Positions 53,695-64,000 of a stretch of DNA of 64,000 bases are shown here, piece after piece (the first letter of the stretch is position 1; each line of letters opens with the position of its first letter). The position numbers and the translations under genes are program-made. The notes under the pieces were generated by a model. The model was not told the DNA's origin. It worked only from the letters and a program-made list of their open reading frames with translations, and made no database searches. Source of the stretch: Eledone cirrhosa (lineage: Eukaryota; Mollusca; Cephalopoda; Octopoda; Eledonidae); assembly GCA_964016885.1 (NCBI GenBank), contig OZ024741.1, positions 410,659,464-410,723,463 of the forward strand. Direction: 5' to 3'.

Positions 53695-55884
53695 GTATAG
53701 ACTATATCTGAGACGGTAGAGTGTATATACTATATCTGTGTGACAGTAGGGTGTATATACTATATCTGTGACAGTAGAGTGTATATACTATATCTGAGAC
53801 AGTAGAGTGTATATACTATATCTGTGACAGTAGAGTGTATATACTATATCTGTGACAGTAGAGTGTATATACTATATCTGTGACAGTAGAGTGTATATAC
53901 TATATCTGTGACAGTAGAGTGTATATACTATATCTGTGACAGTAGAGTGTATATACTATATCTGTGACAGTAGAGTGTATATACTATATATCTGTGACAG
54001 TAGAGTGTATATACTATATCTGTGACAGTAGAGTGTATATACTATATCTGTGACAGTAGAGTGTATATACTATATATCTGTGACAGTAGAGTGTATATAC
54101 TATATCTGTGACAGTAGAGTGTATATACTATATCTGTGACAGTAGAGTGTATATACTATATCTGTGAGACAGTAGAGTGTATATACTATATCTGTGACAG
54201 TAGAGTGTATATACTATATATCTGAGACAGTAGAGTGTATATGCTATATCTGTGACAGTAGAGTGTATATACTATATCTGTGAGACAGTAGAGTGTATAT
54301 ACTATATCTGTGACAGTAGAGTATATATACTATATCTGTGAAGGTAGAGTGTATATACTATATATCTGTGACAGTAGAGTGTATATACTATATCTGTGAC
54401 AGTAGAGTGTATATACTATATATCTGTGACAGTAGAGTGTATATACTATATATCTGTGACAGTAGAGTGTATATACTATATCTGTGACAGTAGAGTGTAT
54501 ATACTATATCTGTGAGACAGTAGAGTGTATATACTATATCTGTGACAGTAGAGTGTATATACTATATCTGTGACAGTAGAGTGTATATACTATATATCTG
54601 TGACAGTAGAGTGTATACACTATATATCTGTGACAGTAGAGTGTATATACTATATCTGTGACAGTAGAGTGTATATACTATATCTGTGACAGTAGAGTGT
54701 ATATACTATATCTGTGACAGTAGAGTGTATATACTATATATCTGTGACAGTAGAGTGTATATACTATATCTGTGACAGTAGAGTGTATATACTATATCTG
54801 TGATAGTAGAGTGTATATACTATATATCTGTGACAGTAGAGTGTATATACTATATATCTGTGACAGTAGAGTGTATATACTATATCTGTGACAGTAGAGT
54901 GTATATACTATATCTGTGACAGTAGAGTGTATATACGATATCTGTGACAGTAGAGTGTATATACTATATATCTGTGACAGTAGAGTGTATATACTATATC
55001 TGTGACAGTAGAGTGTATATACTATATATCTGAGACAGTAGAGTGTATATACTATATATCTGAGACAGTAGAGTGTATATACTATATCTGTGACAGTAGA
55101 GTGTATATACTATATCTGTGACAGTAGAGTGTATATACTATATCTGTGAGACAGTAGAGTCTATATACTATATCTGTGACAGTAGAGTGTATATACTATA
55201 TCTGTGACAGTAGAGTGTATATACTATATATCTGTGACAGTAGAGTGTATATACTATATATCTGTGACAGTAGAGTGTATATACTATATATCTGAGACAG
55301 TAGAGTGTATATACTATATATCTGAGACAGTAGAGTGTATATACTATATCTGTGACAGTAGAGTGTATATACTATATATCTGAGACAGTAGAGTGTATAT
55401 ACTATATCTGTGACAGTAGAGTGTATATACTATATCTGTGACAGTAGAGTGTATATACTATATCTGTGACAGTAGAGTGTATATACTATATCTGTGACAG
55501 TAGAGTGTATATACTATATATCTGAGACAGTAGAGTGTATATACTATATCTGTGAGAGTAGAGTGTATATACTATATCTGTGACAGTAGAGTGTATATAC
55601 TATATATCTGTGACAGTAGAGTGTATATACTATATATCTGAGACAGTAGAGTGTATATACTATATATCTGTGACAGTAGAGTGTATATACTATATATCTG
55701 AGACAGTAGAGTGTATATACTATATCTGTGACAGTAGAGTGTATATACTATATATCTGTGACAGTAGAGTGTATATACTATATCTGTGACAGTAGAGTGT
55801 ATATACTATATATCTGTGACAGTAGAGTGTATATACTATATCTGTGACAGTAGAGTGTATATACTATATCTGTGACAGTAGAGT
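53695..55884. repeat. block C, 2,190 bp (first)
   Basis: GAAGG is 644 bp in (54339). Contains ATACGATATC (54935) and, near its end, a seven-unit run of 30-bp monomers at 55.58-55.79 kb. Confidence 0.9.
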
Positions 55885-57580
55885 GTATAGACTATATCTG
55901 AGACGGTAGAGTGTATATACTATATCTGTGTGACAGTAGGGTGTATATACTATATCTGTGACAGTAGAGTGTATATACTATATCTGAGACAGTAGAGTGT
56001 ATATACTATATCTGTGACAGTAGAGTGTATATACTATATCTGTGACAGTAGAGTGTATATACTATATCTGTGACAGTAGAGTGTATATACTATATCTGTG
56101 ACAGTAGAGTGTATATACTATATCTGTGACAGTAGAGTGTATATACTATATCTGTGACAGTAGAGTGTATATACTATATATCTGTGACAGTAGAGTGTAT
56201 ATACTATATCTGTGACAGTAGAGTGTATATACTATATCTGTGACAGTAGAGTGTATATACTATATATCTGTGACAGTAGAGTGTATATACTATATCTGTG
56301 ACAGTAGAGTGTATATACTATATCTGTGACAGTAGAGTGTATATACTATATCTGTGAGACAGTAGAGTGTATATACTATATCTGTGACAGTAGAGTGTAT
56401 ATACTATATATCTGAGACAGTAGAGTGTATATGCTATATCTGTGACAGTAGAGTGTATATACTATATCTGTGAGACAGTAGAGTGTATATACTATATCTG
56501 TGACAGTAGAGTATATATACTATATCTGTGAAGGTAGAGTGTATATACTATATATCTGTGACAGTAGAGTGTATATACTATATCTGTGACAGTAGAGTGT
56601 ATATACTATATATCTGTGACAGTAGAGTGTATATACTATATATCTTAGACAGTAGAGTGTATATACTATATCTGTGACAGTAGAGTGTATATACTATATC
56701 TGTGAGACAGTAGAGTGTATATACTATATCTGTGACAGTAGAGTGTATATACTATATCTGTGACAGTAGAGTGTATATACTATATATCTGTGACAGTAGA
56801 GTGTATACACTATATATCTGTGACAGTAGAGTGTATATACTATATCTGTGACAGTAGAGTGTATATACTATATCTGTGACAGTAGAGTGTATATACTATA
56901 TCTGTGACAGTAGAGTGTATATACTATATATCTGTGACAGTTGAGTGTATATACTATATCTGTGACAGTAGAGTGTATATACTATATCTGTGACAGTAGA
57001 GTGTATATACTATATATCTGAGACAGTAGAGTGTATATACTATATATCTGAGACAGTAGAGTGTATATACTATATCTGTGACAGTAGAGTGTATATACTA
57101 TATCTGTGACAGTAGAGTGTATATACTATATCTGTGAGACAGTAGAGTCTATATACTATATCTGTGACAGTAGAGTGTATATACTATATCTGTGACAGTA
57201 GAGTGTATATACTATATATCTGTGACAGTAGAGTGTATATACTATATATCTGTGACAGTAGAGTGTATATACTATATATCTGAGACAGTAGAGTGTATAT
57301 ACTATATATCTGAGACAGTAGAGTGTATATACTATATCTGTGACAGTAGAGTGTATATACTATATATCTGAGACAGTAGAGTGTATATACTATATCTGTG
57401 ACAGTAGAGTGTATATACTATATCTGTGACAGTAGAGTGTATATACTATATCTGTGACAGTAGAGTGTATATACTATATCTGTGACAGTAGAGTGTATAT
57501 ACTATATATCTGAGACAGTAGAGTGTATATACTATATCTGTGAGAGTAGAGTGTATATACTATATCTGTGACAGTAGAGT
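55885..57580. repeat. block D, 1,696 bp, fusion block
   Basis: The first 1,056 bp follow the standard block order, including CTTAGACAG at 56643. The last 640 bp, from TTGAG at 56941, match the end of the B-like block at 48593-49232. D is therefore the recombination product at the boundary of the two 8,348-bp copies. Confidence 0.88.
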
Positions 57581-59628
57581 GTATAGACTATATCTGAGAC
57601 GGTAGAGTGTATATACTATATCTGTGTGACAGTAGGGTGTATATACTATATCTGTGACAGTAGAGTGTATATACTATATCTGAGACAGTAGAGTGTATAT
57701 ACTATATCTGTGACAGTAGAGTGTATATACTATATCTGTGACAGTAGAGTGTATATACTATATCTGTGACAGTAGAGTGTATATACTATATCTGTGACAG
57801 TAGAGTGTATATACTATATCTGTGACAGTAGAGTGTATATACTATATCTGTGACAGTAGAGTGTATATACTATATATCTGTGACAGTAGAGTGTATATAC
57901 TATATCTGTGACAGTAGAGTGTATATACTATATCTGTGACAGTAGAGTGTATATACTATATATCTGTGACAGTAGAGTGTATATACTATATCTGTGACAG
58001 TAGAGTGTATATACTATATCTGTGACAGTAGAGTGTATATACTATATCTGTGAGACAGTAGAGTGTATATACTATATCTGTGACAGTAGAGTGTATATAC
58101 TATATATCTGAGACAGTAGAGTGTATATGCTATATCTGTGACAGTAGAGTGTATATACTATATCTGTGAGACAGTAGAGTGTATATACTATATCTGTGAC
58201 AGTAGAGTATATATACTATATCTGTGAAGGTAGAGTGTATATACTATATATCTGTGACAGTAGAGTGTATATACTATATCTGTGACAGTAGAGTGTATAT
58301 ACTATATAGCTGTGACAGTAGAGTGTATATACTATATATCTGTGACAGTAGAGTGTATATACTATATCTGTGACAGTAGAGTGTATATACTATATCTGTG
58401 AGACAGTAGAGTGTATATACTATATCTGTGACAGTAGAGTGTATATACTATATCTGTGACAGTAGAGTGTATATACTATATATCTGTGACAGTAGAGTGT
58501 ATACACTATATATCTGTGACAGTAGAGTGTATATACTATATCTGTGACAGTAGAGTGTATATACTATATCTGTGACAGTAGAGTGTATATACTATATCTG
58601 TGACAGTAGAGTGTATATACTATATATCTGTGACAGTAGAGTGTATATACTATATCTGTGACAGTAGAGTGTATATACTATATCTGTGATAGTAGAGTGT
58701 ATATACTATATATCTGTGACAGTAGAGTGTATATACTATATATCTGTGACAGTAGAGTGTATATACTATATCTGTGACAGTAGAGTGTATATACTATATC
58801 TGTGACAGTAGAGTGTATATACGATATCTGTGACAGTAGAGTGTATATACTATATATCTGTGACAGTAGAGTGTATATACTATATCTGTGACAGTAGAGT
58901 GTATATACTATATATCTGAGACAGTAGAGTGTATATACTATATATCTGAGACAGTAGAGTGTATATACTATATCTGTGACAGTAGAGTGTATATACTATA
59001 TCTGTGACAGTAGAGTGTATATACTATATCTGTGAGACAGTAGAGTCTATATACTATATCTGTGACAGTAGAGTGTATATACTATATCTGTGACAGTAGA
59101 GTGTATATACTATATATCTGTGACAGTAGAGTGTATATACTATATATCTGTGACAGTAGAGTGTATATACTATATATCTGAGACAGTAGAGTGTATATAC
59201 TATATATCTGAGACAGTAGAGTGTATATACTATATCTGTGACAGTAGAGTGTATATACTATATATCTGAGACAGTAGAGTGTATATACTATATCTGTGAG
59301 AGTAGAGTGTATATACTATATCTGTGACAGTAGAGTGTATATACTATATATCTGTGACAGTAGAGTGTATATACTATATATCTGAGACAGTAGAGTGTAT
59401 ATACTATATATCTGTGACAGTAGAGTGTATATACTATATATCTGAGACAGTAGAGTGTATATACTATATCTGTGACAGTAGAGTGTATATACTATATATC
59501 TGTGACAGTAGAGTGTATATACTATATCTGTGACAGTAGAGTGTATATACTATATATCTGTGACAGTAGAGTGTATATACTATATCTGTGACAGTAGAGT
59601 GTATATACTATATCTGTGACAGTAGAGT
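57581..59628. repeat. block A, 2,048 bp (second)
   Basis: Same length as the first block A, with AGCTGTGACAG at 58309, GAAGG at 58225 and ATACGATATC at 58821, each 8,348 bp from its partner. Confidence 0.9.
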
Positions 59629-62042
59629 GTATAGACTATATCTGAGACGGTAGAGTGTATATACTATATCTGTGTGACAGTAGGGTGTATATACTATATC
59701 TGTGACAGTAGAGTGTATATACTATATCTGAGACAGTAGAGTGTATATACTATATCTGTGACAGTAGAGTGTATATACTATATCTGTGACAGTAGAGTGT
59801 ATATACTATATCTGTGACAGTAGAGTGTATATACTATATCTGTGACAGTAGAGTGTATATACTATATCTGTGACAGTAGAGTGTATATACTATATATCTG
59901 TGACAGTAGAGTGTATATACTATATCTGTGACAGTAGAGTGTATATACTATATCTGTGACAGTAGAGTGTATATACTATATATCTGTGACAGTAGAGTGT
60001 ATATACTATATCTGTGACAGTAGAGTGTATATACTATATCTGTGACAGTAGAGTGTATATACTATATCTGTGAGACAGTAGAGTGTATATACTATATCTG
60101 TGACAGTAGAGTGTATATACTATATATCTGAGACAGTAGAGTGTATATGCTATATCTGTGACAGTAGAGTGTATATACTATATCTGTGAGACAGTAGAGT
60201 GTATATACTATATCTGTGACAGTAGAGTATATATACTATATCTGTGAAGGTAGAGTGTATATACTATATATCTGTGACAGTAGAGTGTATATACTATATC
60301 TGTGACAGTAGAGTGTATATACTATATATCTGTGACAGTAGAGTGTATATACTATATATCTTAGACAGTAGAGTGTATATACTATATCTGTGACAGTAGA
60401 GTGTATATACTATATCTGTGAGACAGTAGAGTGTATATACTATATCTGTGACAGTAGAGTGTATATACTATATCTGTGACAGTAGAGTGTATATACTATA
60501 TATCTGTGACAGTAGAGTGTATACACTATATATCTGTGACAGTAGAGTGTATATACTATATCTGTGACAGTAGAGTGTATATACTATATCTGTGACAGTA
60601 GAGTGTATATACTATATCTGTGACAGTAGAGTGTATATACTATATATCTGTGACAGTAGAGTGTATATACTATATCTGTGACAGTAGAGTGTATATACTA
60701 TATCTGTGATAGTAGAGTGTATATACTATATATCTGTGACAGTAGAGTGTATATACTATATATCTGTGACAGTAGAGTGTATATACTATATCTGTGACAG
60801 TAGAGTGTATATACTATATCTGTGACAGTAGAGTGTATATACTATATCTGTGACAGTAGAGTGTATATACTATATATCTGAGACATTAGAGTGTATATGC
60901 TATATCTGTGACAGTAGAGTGTATATACTATATCTGTGAGACGGTAGAGTGTATATACTATATCTGTGACAGTAGAGTATATATACTATATCTGTGACAG
61001 TAGAGTGTATATACTATATATCTGAGACAGTAGAGTGTATATACTATATATCTGTGACAGTAGAGTGTATATACTATATCTGTGACAGTAGAGTGTATAT
61101 ACTATATCTGTGACAGTAGAGTGTATATACTATATATCTGAGACAGTAGAGTGTATATACTATATCTGTGACAGTAGAGTGTATATACTATATCTGTGAC
61201 AGTAGAGTGTATATATTATATCTGTGACAGTAGAGTGTATATACTATATATCTGAGACAGTAGAGTGTATATACTATATCTGTGACAGTAGAGTGTATAT
61301 ACTATATCTGTGACAGTAGAGTGTATATACTATATCTGTGACAGTAGAGTGTATATACTATATATCTGAGACAGTAGAGTGTATATACTATATCTGTGAC
61401 AGTTGAGTGTATATACTATATCTGTGACAGTAGAGTGTATATACTATATCTGTGACAGTAGAGTGTATATACTATATATCTGAGACAGTAGAGTGTATAT
61501 ACTATATATCTGAGACAGTAGAGTGTATATACTATATCTGTGACAGTAGAGTGTATATACTATATCTGTGACAGTAGAGTGTATATACTATATCTGTGAG
61601 ACAGTAGAGTCTATATACTATATCTGTGACAGTAGAGTGTATATACTATATCTGTGACAGTAGAGTGTATATACTATATATCTGTGACAGTAGAGTGTAT
61701 ATACTATATATCTGTGACAGTAGAGTGTATATACTATATATCTGAGACAGTAGAGTGTATATACTATATATCTGAGACAGTAGAGTGTATATACTATATC
61801 TGTGACAGTAGAGTGTATATACTATATATCTGAGACAGTAGAGTGTATATACTATATCTGTGACAGTAGAGTGTATATACTATATCTGTGACAGTAGAGT
61901 GTATATACTATATCTGTGACAGTAGAGTGTATATACTATATCTGTGACAGTAGAGTGTATATACTATATATCTGAGACAGTAGAGTGTATATACTATATC
62001 TGTGAGAGTAGAGTGTATATACTATATCTGTGACAGTAGAGT
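59629..62042. repeat. block B, 2,414 bp (second)
   Basis: Same length as the first block B, with GAAGG 616 bp in (60245), CTTAGACAG at 60359 and GAGACATTAG at 60881. Confidence 0.9.
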
Positions 62043-64000
62043 GTATAGACTATATCTGAGACGGTAGAGTGTATATACTATATCTGTGTGACAGTAGGGT
62101 GTATATACTATATCTGTGACAGTAGAGTGTATATACTATATCTGAGACAGTAGAGTGTATATACTATATCTGTGACAGTAGAGTGTATATACTATATCTG
62201 TGACAGTAGAGTGTATATACTATATCTGTGACAGTAGAGTGTATATACTATATCTGTGACAGTAGAGTGTATATACTATATCTGTGACAGTAGAGTGTAT
62301 ATACTATATCTGTGACAGTAGAGTGTATATACTATATATCTGTGACAGTAGAGTGTATATACTATATCTGTGACAGTAGAGTGTATATACTATATCTGTG
62401 ACAGTAGAGTGTATATACTATATATCTGTGACAGTAGAGTGTATATACTATATCTGTGACAGTAGAGTGTATATACTATATCTGTGACAGTAGAGTGTAT
62501 ATACTATATCTGTGAGACAGTAGAGTGTATATACTATATCTGTGACAGTAGAGTGTATATACTATATATCTGAGACAGTAGAGTGTATATGCTATATCTG
62601 TGACAGTAGAGTGTATATACTATATCTGTGAGACAGTAGAGTGTATATACTATATCTGTGACAGTAGAGTATATATACTATATCTGTGAAGGTAGAGTGT
62701 ATATACTATATATCTGTGACAGTAGAGTGTATATACTATATCTGTGACAGTAGAGTGTATATACTATATATCTGTGACAGTAGAGTGTATATACTATATA
62801 TCTGTGACAGTAGAGTGTATATACTATATCTGTGACAGTAGAGTGTATATACTATATCTGTGAGACAGTAGAGTGTATATACTATATCTGTGACAGTAGA
62901 GTGTATATACTATATCTGTGACAGTAGAGTGTATATACTATATATCTGTGACAGTAGAGTGTATACACTATATATCTGTGACAGTAGAGTGTATATACTA
63001 TATCTGTGACAGTAGAGTGTATATACTATATCTGTGACAGTAGAGTGTATATACTATATCTGTGACAGTAGAGTGTATATACTATATATCTGTGACAGTA
63101 GAGTGTATATACTATATCTGTGACAGTAGAGTGTATATACTATATCTGTGATAGTAGAGTGTATATACTATATATCTGTGACAGTAGAGTGTATATACTA
63201 TATATCTGTGACAGTAGAGTGTATATACTATATCTGTGACAGTAGAGTGTATATACTATATCTGTGACAGTAGAGTGTATATACGATATCTGTGACAGTA
63301 GAGTGTATATACTATATATCTGTGACAGTAGAGTGTATATACTATATCTGTGACAGTAGAGTGTATATACTATATATCTGAGACAGTAGAGTGTATATAC
63401 TATATATCTGAGACAGTAGAGTGTATATACTATATCTGTGACAGTAGAGTGTATATACTATATCTGTGACAGTAGAGTGTATATACTATATCTGTGAGAC
63501 AGTAGAGTCTATATACTATATCTGTGACAGTAGAGTGTATATACTATATCTGTGACAGTAGAGTGTATATACTATATATCTGTGACAGTAGAGTGTATAT
63601 ACTATATATCTGTGACAGTAGAGTGTATATACTATATATCTGAGACAGTAGAGTGTATATACTATATATCTGAGACAGTAGAGTGTATATACTATATCTG
63701 TGACAGTAGAGTGTATATACTATATATCTGAGACAGTAGAGTGTATATACTATATCTGTGACAGTAGAGTGTATATACTATATCTGTGACAGTAGAGTGT
63801 ATATACTATATCTGTGACAGTAGAGTGTATATACTATATCTGTGACAGTAGAGTGTATATACTATATATCTGAGACAGTAGAGTGTATATACTATATCTG
63901 TGAGAGTAGAGTGTATATACTATATCTGTGACAGTAGAGTGTATATACTATATATCTGTGACAGTAGAGTGTATATACTATATATCTGAGACAGTAGAGT
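62043..64000. repeat. block C (second), cut by the window end
   Basis: Opens as the first block C, GAAGG 644 bp in (62687) and ATACGATATC at 63283. The window ends inside the run of 30-bp units that begins near 63.93 kb. Confidence 0.9.

Larger units (their letters stand above)
48593..56940. repeat. 8,348-bp higher-order unit, copy 1
   Basis: Begins at a TTGAG monomer and ends just before another at 56941. Markers spaced 8,348 bp from the second copy: GTATAGAC (49233, 51281, 53695), AGCTGTGACAG (49961), CTTAGACAG (52011), ATACGATATC (50473, 54935) and GAGACATTAG (52533). It holds the end of a B-like block, full blocks A, B and C, and the first part of D. Confidence 0.93.
1..64000 (+). repeat. 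28/30-bp satellite array filling the window
   Basis: Every part of the window reads as head-to-tail copies of one AT-rich unit, mostly 28 or 30 bp, about 2,200 copies by estimate. All copies have the same orientation: the + strand always shows the CTGTGACAG-type core followed by TAGAGT and GTATATAC, and I saw no reverse-complement block. No unique spacer, gene, transposon, poly-A tract or other repeat interrupts it. The consensus has 9 G+C in 28 bp, with twice as many G as C on this strand, and contains no CpG. Both array edges lie outside the window. Such arrays are typical of eukaryotic heterochromatin; whether this one is centromeric, subtelomeric or interstitial cannot be told from the sequence. 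I do not recognise the family name. Confidence 0.99.
56941..64000. repeat. 8,348-bp higher-order unit, copy 2 (runs off the end)
   Basis: Repeats copy 1 with markers at 57581, 58309, 58821, 59629, 60359, 60881, 62043 and 63283. 7,060 of the 8,348 bp lie in the window. I noticed very few differences; one is GAGCGTAT near 51,703 in copy 1 against GAGTGTAT here. The junction at about 56,931-56,940 joins a CTGTGACAG unit to a TTGAG unit. Confidence 0.93.

Noticed and set aside
1..64000. CRISPR array
   Set aside because: Units are 28-30 bp and regularly spaced, but they abut directly with no unique spacers and no cas genes; this is a satellite.
1..64000. TATA-box promoters from TATATAC and CTATATAT in every unit
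   Set aside because: The words are part of the monomer and recur thousands of times without any downstream gene; no individual promoter can be supported.
1..64000. CENP-B box or other known centromere-protein site
   Set aside because: The consensus has no CpG and nothing resembling the conserved TTCG and CGGG parts of the CENP-B box. A centromeric role remains possible but unsupported.
1..64000. CRP-like TGTGA/TCACA bacterial operator
   Set aside because: TGTGA is present in each unit, but a properly spaced TCACA partner is not, and nothing else suggests a bacterial genome.
1..64000. Identification of the species or named satellite family
   Set aside because: I do not recognise the monomer with certainty. 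A search of satellite libraries with the unit at 29-56 would be decisive, and I cannot run it.

Overview
The whole 64,000-base window is one unbroken tandem satellite array. I found no protein-coding gene, RNA gene, transposable element, CRISPR array or ordinary unique sequence on either strand. The unit is 28 bp (TA-rich, about 32% GC) with 30-bp variants, repeated head to tail roughly 2,200 times (my estimate from window length and mean unit size). Every unit reads in the same direction. Each unit has a TA-rich lead, a CTGTGACAG core, a TAGAGT linker and the palindrome GTATATAC. An array this long and homogeneous, with layered higher-order repeats, points to a eukaryotic nuclear chromosome (pericentromeric, subtelomeric or other heterochromatin) assembled from long reads. 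The sequence alone does not identify the species.

Structure exists on three scales. (1) Monomer: almost every length change is 2 bp and falls at one of two slippery sites, the TA run (TATATC to TATATATC) or the TGTGA core (extra GA or TG). Only two odd-length indels were seen, near 44.88 and 46.73 kb. (2) Short higher-order units of about 260-400 bp, such as the 402-bp tandem pair near 0.9-1.7 kb, 262-bp doublets with CTGTCACAG cores, and clusters of a GAAGGTAG monomer 230-260 bp apart. (3) Long higher-order repeats produced by nested tandem duplications.

Left to right: 1-2 kb, short duplications (402-bp pair, 1,324-bp echo); 2.06-6.6 kb, two copies of a 2,260-bp unit; 6.35-8.4 kb, a 1,010-bp pair; 7.43-17.4 kb, a roughly 4.7-kb unit in two full copies and one partial copy; 17.39-32.8 kb, a 9,356-bp unit and its tandem second copy; 32.8-38.1 kb, re-duplications at offsets 4,174 and 2,368; 38.1-41.1 kb, a 1,484-bp pair; 41.5-44.8 kb, a 2,166-bp pair; 44.5-45.9 kb, a 741/746-bp pair; 45.9-48.6 kb, mixed units; 48.59-64 kb, a near-identical 8,348-bp unit, one full copy and 85% of a second, each built of four blocks of 2,048, 2,414, 2,190 and 1,696 bp.

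The short open frames of 69-71 codons are by-products of runs of 30-bp units, which preserve reading frame, and are not genes. The main interest is the traceable history of unequal exchange, the division of the array at 43-46 kb by a diagnostic variant, and a TALE-homeodomain-like TGACAG word present in most units. All distances come from my own landmark reading by eye; boundaries are good to about one monomer. Identities described as near-identical are spot checks, not alignments.
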